The notes under the pieces: model-generated
What the model saw: only the letters and a program-made list of their open reading frames with translations
Database searches by the model: none
What the model was told of the DNA's origin: nothing
Shown here: one piece after another, positions 46,760 to 55,914 of the stretch
Layout: every line of letters starts with the position of its first letter
Numbering within the stretch: the stretch's first letter is position 1
Assembly: GCF_003363755.1 (NCBI RefSeq)
Contig: NZ_CP031396.1
Coordinates: forward strand, 6,356,501-6,420,500
DNA from: Pseudomonas protegens
GTDB taxonomy: Bacteria; Pseudomonadota; Gammaproteobacteria; Pseudomonadales; Pseudomonadaceae
Direction of reading: 5' to 3'
Length of the DNA: 64,000 nucleotides
Made by a program: the position numbers and the translations under genes

Positions 46760-47962
46760 ATGACAGCCCCAGCCCAACCCTCACCCAGTGCCCACCTCAT
46801 CCGCAGCGATGCTGAGGCCATCAGCGTGGCCCAGGCCCTGGCCCAGCGCTTTGCCGTGGAGGCCGCGGTACGCGACCGCGAACGGCGCCTGCCGGTGGCG
46901 GAACTCGACGAGTTCTCTGCCAGCGGCCTGTGGGGCATCACCATTCCCCAGGCCTACGGCGGCGCCGGGGTGTCCTACGTGACCCTGGCCGAGGTGATCA
47001 AGCTCATCTCCGCCGCCGATCCGTCCCTGGGCCAGTTGCCGCAGAACCACCTCGGAGTGGTGGATATCCTGTTGCAGACCGCCAGCGAAGAGCAGAAACA
47101 GCACTACTTCGCCAAGGTGTTGCAGGGCTACCGTTTCGGCAATGCCTTTTCCGAAGCCGGCAGCAAGCATGTCGGCGCCTTTGAAACCCGGATCCGCTTT
47201 ACCGGCGAGCAGGCGCAGGTCGACGGCGAGAAGTTCTACTGCACCGGCGCCTTGTTTGCCCACATCGTGCCGACGGTGGCGGTGGATGAGCACAACCAGG
47301 CCCACATCGCCTTTATCGAGCGCGACAACCCCGGCCTCACGGTGATCGACAGCTGGGACGGCTTCGGCCAGCGCACCACCGCCAGCGGCGGGGTCAGCCT
47401 CAAGGCGGTGCAGGTGCCACGCAGCGCGGTGATCCCGGCCCACCGGGCCTTTGACCAACCCACCGCCGACGGCCCGATCTCGCAGATCATCCAGGCCGCG
47501 GTGGACACCGGTATCGCCGTCGCCGCCCTGGAAGACGCCAAGCGTTACGCCCGGCAGTCCCGACCGTGGATCGACAGTGGCCTGGATCACGGCTGGCAGG
47601 ACCCTTTTACCCAGGCCGCCATCGGTGACCTGGAATGGCGGGTGCACGGCACCGAGGCGATCCTGGTCAAGGCCGCCGAGGCGGTCGACCAGGCCCTCGC
47701 CAGCCCCAGCGAAGACAGCGTCGCCCAGGCCTCCCTGGTGGTGGCCCAGGCCAAGGTGCTGTCGGCAGAAAGCGCCTTGCTCGCCGCCAGCAAGCTGTTC
47801 GAACTGGCCGGCACCCGCTCGGTGTCGGCCAAGTACAACCTCGACCGCCACTGGCGCAACGCCCGCACCCACACCCTGCACGACCCGGCCCGCTGGAAGT
47901 ACCACCTGATCGGCAACTTCCTGCTCAACGGCGTCAAGCCACCTCGTCACGCCTGGAACTGA
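46760..47962 (+). CDS. SfnB-family flavoprotein (acyl-CoA dehydrogenase-like, sulfur acquisition)
   Basis: 400 residues. Acyl-CoA dehydrogenase/DszC-like fold: helical N-terminal domain (FSASGLWGITIPQAYGGAGV), middle beta domain (RFGNAFSEAGSKHVGAFETR, VDGEKFYCTGALFAH), and a C-terminal helical bundle (SAESALLAASKLFELAGTRS, RNARTHTLHDPARWKYHLIG). This is the SfnB branch, FMNH2-dependent monooxygenase-like enzymes used for organosulfur compounds, not CoA esters. Start ATG 46760. First gene after the sigma-54 promoter. Confidence 0.87.
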   Translation: MTAPAQPSPSAHLIRSDAEAISVAQALAQRFAVEAAVRDRERRLPVAELDEFSASGLWGITIPQAYGGAGVSYVTLAEVIKLISAADPSLGQLPQNHLGVVDILLQTASEEQKQHYFAKVLQGYRFGNAFSEAGSKHVGAFETRIRFTGEQAQVDGEKFYCTGALFAHIVPTVAVDEHNQAHIAFIERDNPGLTVIDSWDGFGQRTTASGGVSLKAVQVPRSAVIPAHRAFDQPTADGPISQIIQAAVDTGIAVAALEDAKRYARQSRPWIDSGLDHGWQDPFTQAAIGDLEWRVHGTEAILVKAAEAVDQALASPSEDSVAQASLVVAQAKVLSAESALLAASKLFELAGTRSVSAKYNLDRHWRNARTHTLHDPARWKYHLIGNFLLNGVKPPRHAWN

Positions 47963-47974
47963 AAGGACACCGCC

Positions 47975-48439
47975 ATGAACGCATTGACCCAACCCGACAG
48001 CCCCCAGGCTGCCCTGGCCGCCAGCGGCGAGCAGCTGCAACGGGCCCGCGACCTGTTGCAGCGGACCCTGGAATTCGTTCGCCAGCAGGCCCGGCCCTGG
48101 TCCGGCAGCGGCCTGAGCAAGGCCAGCGACGACCCGTATGTGATCAGCCGCTTTGGCGATCTGCAGATCCGCATCGAAGTGGCCGCCGCCCTGCAGGAGC
48201 GGGCCCAGTACCGGCTGCAAGAGGGCAAGGACCCGGCCGAGATCGCCATCGCCCTGGCCGAGGCGGCGATTGCCGCCGCCGAAGCCCTGGCGGCGGCCGG
48301 CAACGCCGAATTCGAACTCACCGGCCAGCGCAGCCCGCAGCCGCAGAGCCTGGATGACCCGCTGCGCTGGAAGTATCAACTGATCGGCAACTACCGCCTC
48401 AATGGCGTGCTGCCCCAAGGTTTCAGGAGTGCTGTGTGA
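47975..48439 (+). CDS. Stand-alone C-terminal SfnB/acyl-CoA dehydrogenase-like protein
   Basis: 154 residues. It corresponds only to the C-terminal helical bundle of the SfnB-type gene upstream: a helix-rich stretch (LQIRIEVAAALQERAQYRLQ, then AEIAIALAEAAIAAAEALAA) and the same closing pattern (LRWKYQLIGNYRLNGVLP, compared with ARWKYHLIGNFLLNGVKP in the neighbour). The FAD/FMN-binding N-terminal and middle domains are absent, so it cannot be an active dehydrogenase alone. It is intact, in frame and coupled to its neighbours, so probably a subunit or partner rather than debris. Confidence 0.7.
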   Translation: MNALTQPDSPQAALAASGEQLQRARDLLQRTLEFVRQQARPWSGSGLSKASDDPYVISRFGDLQIRIEVAAALQERAQYRLQEGKDPAEIAIALAEAAIAAAEALAAAGNAEFELTGQRSPQPQSLDDPLRWKYQLIGNYRLNGVLPQGFRSAV

Positions 48440-49842
48440 TGTCCCGTGAAATTCGCCTCAATGCCTTCGACATGAACTGTGTCGGCCACCAGTCGCCGGG
48501 ACTCTGGGCCCACCCCCGGGACCGCTCCTGGCAGTACAAGGACCTGGAGTACTGGACCGACCTGGCGCGCATCCTTGAGAAGGGCAAGTTCGACGGGCTG
48601 TTCATCGCCGACGTGCTGGGCATCTACGACGTCTACAACGGCAATGGCGAGGCGGCGATCCGCCAGGCGGCCCAGGTGCCGGTGAACGATCCGCTGCAAT
48701 TGATTCCGCCCATGGCCCTGGTCACCGAACACCTGGGCTTCGGCCTCACCGCCTCGCTGTCGTTCGAGCATCCGTATCCCTTCGCCCGGCGCCTGTCGAC
48801 CCTCGATCACCTGACGAAAGGCCGTGCCGGCTGGAACATCGTCACCTCCTACCTGGAGAGCGGGGCGAAGAACATCGGTCAGCAGGCCCAGACCGAACAC
48901 GATGCGCGCTACGACTACGCCGAGGAATACCTGGAGGTCTGCTACAAGCTCTGGGAAGGCAGCTGGGAGGAGGGCGCGGTGTTGCGTGACCGCGAGCGGC
49001 GGATCTTCAGCGACCCGAGCAAGATCCACGAGATCCACCACGTCGGCAAACACTTCCAGGTACCGGGCATCCACCTGTGCGAGCCGTCGCCGCAGCGCAC
49101 CCCGGTGCTGTACCAGGCCGGGGCGTCCAGCCGCGGCAAGCAGTTCGCCGCCGAGCACGCCGAATGCGTGTTCGTCGCCGCGCCGTCCAAGGTGCTGCTG
49201 AAAAAGACCGTGGCCGACATCCGCCGCCGCGCGGCCGAAGCCGGGCGCGACCCGTCGAAGATCCTGATCTTCAACCTGCAGACGGTGATCCTCGGCGAGA
49301 CCGACGCCCTGGCCAAGGCCAAGTTCGAGGAATACAAGTCCTGGGTCAGCTACGAAGGCGCCATGGCGCTGATTTCCGGCTGGACCGGTATCGACTTCAG
49401 TCGCTTCAAGCCTGACGAGCCCCTCAAACACGTGCACACCAACGCCATCCAGTCGGCGGTGGAAGCCTTCTCCACGGCGGACCCGAACAAGGTCTGGACC
49501 CCCCACGAACTGGCCGATTGGGTCGGCATCGGCGGCTTTGGCCCGTTGTTTGTCGGCAGCCCGGAAACCGTGGCCGACCTGCTCCAGGAGTGGGTCGAGG
49601 AGACGGATGTCGACGGCTACAACCTGGCCTACGCCCTGACCCACGAAACCTTTATCGACGCGGTTGAGCTGCTGGTTCCGGAGCTGCAGAAACGCGGGGT
49701 GTACAAGACCGAATACGCCCCCGGCACCCTGCGGGAAAAACTCTTCGGCGCCGGCCCGCGCCTGCCCGAAAGCCACCCGGGCAACGCCTGGCGCAACCTG
49801 GGCGAGCAACGCCAAACACTCGCGCAACGCGCCCGCGCCTGA
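48439..49842 (+). CDS. NtaA/SnaA/DszA-family FMN-dependent monooxygenase
   Basis: 467 residues: bacterial luciferase-like TIM barrel of the two-component type. Segments: LNAFDMNCVGHQSPGLWAHP, YWTDLARILEKGKFDGLFIA, HLTKGRAGWNIVTSYLESGA (FMN site), YQAGASSRGKQFAAEHAECV, and GFGPLFVGSPETVADLLQEW. Members use FMNH2 from a separate reductase to cleave C-S or C-N bonds. No reductase gene is adjacent. ATG 48439 overlaps the previous stop (TGATG), with AGGAG 9 bp upstream. Context suggests sulfone/sulfonate or related organosulfur as substrate. Confidence 0.88.
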   Translation: MSREIRLNAFDMNCVGHQSPGLWAHPRDRSWQYKDLEYWTDLARILEKGKFDGLFIADVLGIYDVYNGNGEAAIRQAAQVPVNDPLQLIPPMALVTEHLGFGLTASLSFEHPYPFARRLSTLDHLTKGRAGWNIVTSYLESGAKNIGQQAQTEHDARYDYAEEYLEVCYKLWEGSWEEGAVLRDRERRIFSDPSKIHEIHHVGKHFQVPGIHLCEPSPQRTPVLYQAGASSRGKQFAAEHAECVFVAAPSKVLLKKTVADIRRRAAEAGRDPSKILIFNLQTVILGETDALAKAKFEEYKSWVSYEGAMALISGWTGIDFSRFKPDEPLKHVHTNAIQSAVEAFSTADPNKVWTPHELADWVGIGGFGPLFVGSPETVADLLQEWVEETDVDGYNLAYALTHETFIDAVELLVPELQKRGVYKTEYAPGTLREKLFGAGPRLPESHPGNAWRNLGEQRQTLAQRARA

Positions 49843-49852
49843 CCCAACCCCT

Positions 49853-49980
49853 GTAGGAGCTGGCTCGCCAGCGAAAGGGCCCGCAAGACAGACGTCGGAT
49901 TCAGCAACGCCTTCGCCGGCAAGCCGGCTCCTACCAGGGAGCCGCCCAATTCCGGTAGGAGCTGGCTTGCCAGCGAAGAG
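49853..49980. repeat. Three REP units
   Basis: GTAGGAGCTGGCTCGCCAGC (from 49853), the inverse TTCGCCGGCAAGCCGGCTCC (49913-49932) and GTAGGAGCTGGCTTGCCAGC (49955-49974). They separate the monooxygenase gene from the ABC importer genes and may mark an operon boundary. Confidence 0.8.
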
Positions 49981-50069
49981 GCCCGCACGACCTGCGTCCC
50001 AGGGCCAGCCCCGTTTATTTCCAGCCAGCGGACCACCGCACGCGTTTGCCAAGTTGTCGAGGTCAATTC

Positions 50070-51059
50070 ATGAGCGTGCATGAACTCAAGCGTCCGCCCA
50101 CCACGGATGCGTCAGCCCCCGAGGACCGCTTGCAGTTGAGCGGCGCCCTGGAGCAGTTGCGGCACTGGGCCCAGGCCCGGCCGTTGGACAATGCCCTGCG
50201 CCACAAGCGCCACGGCCATTGGTACGCCTGGCGCTGGATCGATGCCCTGCGCGATGTCGAGCGTCTGGCCGACGGCCTGCGCCAACAAGGCCTCGATTCG
50301 CAGTCCCGGCTGGCCCTGAGCGGGCCGTTCGAGCCGGACCTGTTGCTCCTGGCCCTGGCTGCCCGGAGCCTGGGCGCCGAGGTGCTCAGCCTCGACCCGG
50401 AGCTGGCGCCCGAGGCCCTGCGCCAAGCGCTTTGGCGCCTGCAGCCGAGCCACGCCTTCGTCCACTCGCGGCGCCAGGTCCTGGCCTGGGTGGCCGCCGG
50501 GGAACAGGGCCCGGCCCCGGGGCTTTTGATCGCCGGACAAGCCTTGCCGCGCCTGCCCGCCGGGGGGCGCCAGCCGCTGCTGTGCTTTGCCGACTTGCTC
50601 GGCCCCAGCGAAGCGCCCCAGCGCCAGCACTATTGGCGCCATCCGGCCACTGCCGAGCAACTGTGGAGCGAAGAGGGCACGCAATGGGCGGCGGGTCTGC
50701 AGGTGTTGCTGGAGCACTGGCTGAACAGCGGCCACAGCCTGGCCTTCCCCGAAACCGCGGCATCCGCCAGTCGCGACCGCCGCGACGTGGCGCCCAGCGG
50801 CCTGCTGCTGTCGCCGCCGCGCCTGCAGCAGCTGGCGGACGAAATCGAAAGCCGCCTGGCGCCTCCCGGCAGCTGGCGCCGGCGCCTGTGCGAGTGGGTC
50901 ATCGCCCATCCTCGCCGGCCACTGCCCCGGCTGCTCAAGCAACGGGTGCGCCGGTTGCTGGGCTTTGCCCGCCTGCAGTTCATCTGGCAGCCGGCGCCGT
51001 CGCATGCTCACCCCTCAACCCCGGCCTGGATCGCCGAATTCAAACGGAACATTGCATGA
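50070..51059 (+). CDS. Degenerate AMP-dependent ligase-like protein (N-terminal fragment)
   Basis: 329 residues. Residues about 30-200 follow the N-terminal subdomain of acyl-CoA synthetases (RHKRHGHWYAWRWIDALRDV, ADGLRQQGLDSQSRLALSG, LGAEVLSLDPELAPEALRQA). The Ser/Thr/Gly-rich ATP-binding loop, the adenylation motifs and the C-terminal lid domain are missing; the end (LKQRVRRLLGFARLQFIWQP) resembles a basic loop found further on in full-length ligases. Full ligases commonly precede Liv-type importers of aromatic or fatty acids. This copy is therefore a shortened, probably inactive relative kept in frame and coupled (4-bp overlap) to the ATPase gene. Confidence 0.65.
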   Translation: MSVHELKRPPTTDASAPEDRLQLSGALEQLRHWAQARPLDNALRHKRHGHWYAWRWIDALRDVERLADGLRQQGLDSQSRLALSGPFEPDLLLLALAARSLGAEVLSLDPELAPEALRQALWRLQPSHAFVHSRRQVLAWVAAGEQGPAPGLLIAGQALPRLPAGGRQPLLCFADLLGPSEAPQRQHYWRHPATAEQLWSEEGTQWAAGLQVLLEHWLNSGHSLAFPETAASASRDRRDVAPSGLLLSPPRLQQLADEIESRLAPPGSWRRRLCEWVIAHPRRPLPRLLKQRVRRLLGFARLQFIWQPAPSHAHPSTPAWIAEFKRNIA

Positions 51060-51832
51060 GCCCCAGCGAACCCATCCTGCAAGTGCGCGCCGTGTCCCTG
51101 TCGTTCAAGGGGGTCAAGGCCATCAACCAGCTGTCGTTCGACGTGCGCCGTGGCGAAATCTGCGGCCTGATCGGACCCAACGGCGCCGGCAAGAGCTCGT
51201 TGCTCAACCTGCTCAACGGGGTCTATCGCTTCGACAGCGGGGCGATTGTCTTCGACCGCCAGAGCTATTCGCGCATCGACCCGCTGAGCGCCGCTCGCCG
51301 TGGCATTGGCCGGACGTTCCAGAACAATGCGCTGTTCAAGAAGATGAGCGTGATCGACAACCTGCTCACCGGCCTGTCGCGGCATTCGCGCACCTACCTG
51401 ATCGAGCAGGCCCTGGGCTTGCCCCGGGCCCGGCGCGAGGCCGCGACCTTCCGCCAACTGGCCCAGGGCATCCTGCAGTTTCTCGATTTGCAGGCACTGC
51501 GGGATGTCCCGGTGGGCAACCTGTCCTACGGCCTGCAAAAGCGCGTGGAGCTGGGGCGGGCGCTGATCGCCGGGCCCAGCCTGCTGTTGCTGGACGAACC
51601 CCTGGCGGGCATGAACGCCGAGGAAAAGCAGGAAATGGCCGGCTTCATCGCCGACATCAATCGTGACCTGGGCACCACCGTGGTGTTGATCGAGCACGAC
51701 ATGGGGGTGGTCATGGAGCTGTGCCACCACGTGGTGGTCCTGGACTACGGGCGCAAGGTGGGCGATGGCACGCCGGCCGAAGTCCAGGCCAATCCCGACG
51801 TGATCGCCGCCTACCTGGGGGTGGTGCACTGA
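51056..51832 (+). CDS. Branched-chain-type ABC transporter ATPase (LivG-like)
   Basis: 258 residues. Walker A GPNGAGKSS, Q-loop FQNNALFKKMSVIDNLLTG, signature LSYGLQKRVELGRAL (Tyr-Gly replaces Gly-Gly, as in other LivG proteins), Walker B LLLLDEPLAGMNAEEK and the H-loop IEHDMGVVM. ATG 51056 overlaps the preceding gene by 4 bp. Works with the LivH/LivM-type permeases below; the substrate is unknown. Confidence 0.92.
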   Translation: MSPSEPILQVRAVSLSFKGVKAINQLSFDVRRGEICGLIGPNGAGKSSLLNLLNGVYRFDSGAIVFDRQSYSRIDPLSAARRGIGRTFQNNALFKKMSVIDNLLTGLSRHSRTYLIEQALGLPRARREAATFRQLAQGILQFLDLQALRDVPVGNLSYGLQKRVELGRALIAGPSLLLLDEPLAGMNAEEKQEMAGFIADINRDLGTTVVLIEHDMGVVMELCHHVVVLDYGRKVGDGTPAEVQANPDVIAAYLGVVH

Positions 51833-52713
51833 TGAACTTCTTCCTCGAAACCCTGCTCGGCGGCCTGCTGGCCGGCACCCTGTACTCCCTGGTGGCCATC
51901 GGCTTCGTGCTGATCTACAAGGCCAGCGGCGTGTTCAATTTCGCCCAGGGCGCGATGCTGCTGTTCGCCGCCCTGACCTTCGTCAGCCTGCACGACCAGG
52001 GTGTGCCCTTCGCCCTGGCGCTGCTGCTGACGGTGCTGGTGATGATCATCGGTGCCTGGCTGATCGAGCGCCTGGTGCTGCGGCCCCTGGTCAATCGCTC
52101 GCAGATCACCCTGTTCATGGCCACCCTGGGCCTGTCGTTCATCATCGAGGGGCTGGCCCAGGGACTGATGGGCTCCCAGGTGCGCGCCCTGGACCTGGGC
52201 ATCGACGACGTGCCGCTGTTCCTCGGGCCGCTGATGGTCAGCCAGTTCGACCTGATCGCCGCCGCGGCCGCCCTGGTGCTGGTGACGGTGCTGGCACTGC
52301 TGTTCAACAAGACCCGCATCGGCATCTCCCTGCGGGCGGTGGCCGACGACACCACGGCGGCGCTGTCCATCGGCATCAACCTCAACCGCATCTGGCAGAT
52401 CGTCTGGGCCGTGGCCGGGGTCGTGGGGCTGGTGGCCGGGCTGCTCTGGGGCGCGCGCCAGGGGGTGCAGTTCTCGCTGTCGCTGGTGGTGCTCAAGGCG
52501 CTGCCGGTGCTGATCATCGGCGGCTTCACCTCCATCGGCGGGGCGATTGCCGGGGGCCTGATCGTCGGTGCCGCCGAGAACCTGGCGGAGGTCTATATCG
52601 GCCCGCTGATCGGCGGCGGCATCACCCCCTGGTTCGCCTATGTCCTGGCCCTGGCCTTCCTCTACATCCGTCCCGCCGGCCTGTTCGGCGAGCGGGCCAT
52701 CGAGCGAGTGTGA
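51832..52713 (+). CDS. Branched-chain-type ABC transporter permease (LivH-like)
   Basis: 293 residues, about eight helices. LivH features: LLGGLLAGTLYSLVAIGFVL, FNFAQGAMLLFAAL, GISLRAVADDTTAALSIGIN and IIGGFTSIGGAIAGGLIVGA. ATG 51832 overlaps the ATPase stop by one base. Confidence 0.92.
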   Translation: MNFFLETLLGGLLAGTLYSLVAIGFVLIYKASGVFNFAQGAMLLFAALTFVSLHDQGVPFALALLLTVLVMIIGAWLIERLVLRPLVNRSQITLFMATLGLSFIIEGLAQGLMGSQVRALDLGIDDVPLFLGPLMVSQFDLIAAAAALVLVTVLALLFNKTRIGISLRAVADDTTAALSIGINLNRIWQIVWAVAGVVGLVAGLLWGARQGVQFSLSLVVLKALPVLIIGGFTSIGGAIAGGLIVGAAENLAEVYIGPLIGGGITPWFAYVLALAFLYIRPAGLFGERAIERV

Positions 52714-52717
52714 ATTG

Positions 52718-53767
52718 ATGTCCATCCCCCTGACTCGGCAAACCGCGCCGCTGCTGCTGGTCCAGCGCCGTCTGCCCCTGGGCCTGAGCGGCCTGTTGCT
52801 GTTGACCTGCGGCGTGGTGCCCCTGGTTGCCAACGACTATTGGCTCAACGCGATCCTGATTCCCTTCCTGGTGCTGTCCCTGGCCGGGCTCGGGCTCAAC
52901 CTGCTGACCGGCTACACCGGCCAGACCTCGGTGGGCGCCGCCGGCTTCATGGCGGTCGGAGCCTTTGCCACCTACGGCTTCGTGCTGCGCCTGCCAGAGC
53001 TGGGGTTGCCTGTGGCGCTGCTCGGCGGTGGCCTGATCAGTGCCCTGGTGGGCTGGCTGTTCGGCCTGCCCAGCTCACGGATCAAGGGCTTTTACCTGAT
53101 GGTCACCACCCTGGCGGCGCAGTTTTTCCTGGAGTGGCTGTTCGTCAAGTTTCCCTGGTTCTACAACTACGGCTCCTCGGGCACCATTTCGGCGCCGCAG
53201 TTGAGCCTGTGGGGGCATGACCTCAATACCCCGACCGGGCGCTACCTGTTGACCCTGGTGGTGGTCCTGCTGCTGACCCGGGTGGCGCAGAACCTGGTGC
53301 AAAGCCAGGTCGGGCGCAACTGGATGGCGATCCGCGACATGGACACCGCGGCCGCGGTGATCGGCATCCCGGTGGCCCGCTACAAGCGCCAGGCCTTTGC
53401 CGTCAGCTCGTTCTACCTGGGCATCGCCGGGGCGCTGTGGGCCTTCGCCTACCTGGGCACCGCCAGCGCCAGCAGCTTCGATATCAATCGTTCGTTCCAG
53501 ATCCTCTTCATCATCATTATCGGCGGCATGGGCAGCGTGGCCGGCAACTTCGTCGGCGCGGCCTTCATCAGCCTGCTGCCGATCTTCCTCAGCCACGCCG
53601 GGCAGTGGCTGCTGGGCGGGGCGGTGGACGCCGGGCAATTGCAGAACCTGCAGAAAATCATCTTTGGCGTGCTGATCATCCTGTTCCTGATCAAGGAGCC
53701 CGAGGGCCTGATCCGCCTGCTGAGCAACCTGCGCGAGCGCCTGCGGCACTGGCCGCTGCGTTTCTGA
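52718..53767 (+). CDS. Branched-chain-type ABC transporter permease (LivM-like)
   Basis: 349 residues, about ten helices. LivM features: LAGLGLNLLTGYTGQTSVGA, GLPSSRIKGFYLMVTTLAAQ, RNWMAIRDMDTAAAVIGIPV and IIIGGMGSVAGNFVGAAFI. It starts 4 bp after livH-like (ATG 52718). Confidence 0.92.
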   Translation: MSIPLTRQTAPLLLVQRRLPLGLSGLLLLTCGVVPLVANDYWLNAILIPFLVLSLAGLGLNLLTGYTGQTSVGAAGFMAVGAFATYGFVLRLPELGLPVALLGGGLISALVGWLFGLPSSRIKGFYLMVTTLAAQFFLEWLFVKFPWFYNYGSSGTISAPQLSLWGHDLNTPTGRYLLTLVVVLLLTRVAQNLVQSQVGRNWMAIRDMDTAAAVIGIPVARYKRQAFAVSSFYLGIAGALWAFAYLGTASASSFDINRSFQILFIIIIGGMGSVAGNFVGAAFISLLPIFLSHAGQWLLGGAVDAGQLQNLQKIIFGVLIILFLIKEPEGLIRLLSNLRERLRHWPLRF

Positions 53768-53795
53768 ACTTCCACTCAAGACCTAGAGAGACAAC

Positions 53796-55130
53796 ATGCG
53801 TGCATCCTTGAAAGCTTCCCTGGCCAGTGCGGCCTTGCTGCTGTCCGCGGCGCTGACCCCGCAGGCCCAGGCCGCGCCGGACCAGCAGTTCTTCCCCCTG
53901 GCCACCTACCGGGTCGGGGCCTATGCCTCCAGCGGGGTTCAGGTCTGGGCCGGGATGATCGACTACCTGAACTACATCAATCAGGTGGAGGGCGGGATCA
54001 ACGGGGTCAAGCTGGTGTGGCAGGAGTGCGAGACCGAATGGACCGCGGAGAAGGGCATCGAGTGCTACGAGCGCTTCAAGAAGGGCCTGGACGGCGCGCC
54101 GGTGGCGGTCTATCAGCCCAACGGAGCGCCGGCAGCCTATGCCCTGAGCGAGCGAGCCGAGGTCGACAAGATCCCGCTCATTACCCTGGGCTACGGGCGT
54201 ACCGAAGCCACCGATGGCACGGTGTTCCCCTACAACTTCCCGGTGATGCTGACCTTCTACAGCGAGGCCTCGACCCTGGTGAACTACATCGCCCAGCGCG
54301 AGGGTGGGTTCGACAAGCTCAAGGGCAAGAAGATCGCCACGGTCTATCACGACTCCGCCTATGGCCGGGAAACCCTCGGGCCGCTCAAGCTGCTGGCGGA
54401 AAAATACGGCTTCGAGAACATCCAGATTCCGGTGGCCGACCCGGGCAACGAGCAATCGGCGCAATGGCGGCAGATCCGCCAGCAGAACCCGGACTGGGTA
54501 TTCCTGCGCACCTGGGGCGTGTCGACCCCGGTGGCGGTCAAGACTGCGGCGCGCTTCGGCTTCCCGGTGGATCACATCATCGGCGACATCTGGGCCAGTT
54601 CCAGCGAGGACGTGCTGCCGGCCGGGGTCGCCGCCAAGGGCTACCTGGCGCTGACACCCTACCCGGCGGGCAGCGACTTCGAGATCCACAAGCGCCTGAA
54701 GCAGTACATCCTCGATACCGGCAAGAGCGACCTCAAGGACCTGAAGAACTTCGGCAGCGTGTACTACAACTCCGGGCTGGTGAACGCCGCAGTGGCGGTG
54801 GAGGCGATCCGCACCGCCCAGGGCAAGTTCGGCAAGCGCCCGCTCAACGGCGAAGAAGGGCGCTGGGGCCTGGAGCACCTGAACATCGACGACGCCCGGC
54901 TCAAGGACATGGGTTACCTGGGGCTGATGCAGAACCTCAAGCTGTCGTGCCGCGATCACGAAGGCGGCGGCGCGGCCCGGGTGCAGCAATGGGACGGGGC
55001 CAACTGGACCCTGATCAGCGACTGGATCGCCGCCGACCGCGCGCTGCTGCGGCCGCTGATCGACGAGAAGGCCGCGGCCTTCGCCAAGGAAAAGCAACTG
55101 ACGCCACGCACCTGCAACGGGGATGACTGA
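53796..55130 (+). CDS. Branched-chain-type ABC transporter substrate-binding protein
   Basis: 444 residues. Signal peptide (ASLASAALLLSAALTPQAQA) and a long type I binding fold: TYRVGAYASSGVQVWAGMID, VKLVWQECETEWTAEKGIEC, VYHDSAYGRETLGPLKLLAE, DWVFLRTWGVSTPVAVKTAA. It is longer than LivK (about 370) and resembles binding proteins for aromatic or amide compounds in the same family. Substrate undetermined. Confidence 0.9.
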   Translation: MRASLKASLASAALLLSAALTPQAQAAPDQQFFPLATYRVGAYASSGVQVWAGMIDYLNYINQVEGGINGVKLVWQECETEWTAEKGIECYERFKKGLDGAPVAVYQPNGAPAAYALSERAEVDKIPLITLGYGRTEATDGTVFPYNFPVMLTFYSEASTLVNYIAQREGGFDKLKGKKIATVYHDSAYGRETLGPLKLLAEKYGFENIQIPVADPGNEQSAQWRQIRQQNPDWVFLRTWGVSTPVAVKTAARFGFPVDHIIGDIWASSSEDVLPAGVAAKGYLALTPYPAGSDFEIHKRLKQYILDTGKSDLKDLKNFGSVYYNSGLVNAAVAVEAIRTAQGKFGKRPLNGEEGRWGLEHLNIDDARLKDMGYLGLMQNLKLSCRDHEGGGAARVQQWDGANWTLISDWIAADRALLRPLIDEKAAAFAKEKQLTPRTCNGDD

Positions 55131-55133
55131 AGC

Positions 55134-55901
<768 letters not shown>

Positions 55902-55914
55902 CCGCGAGCATGCC

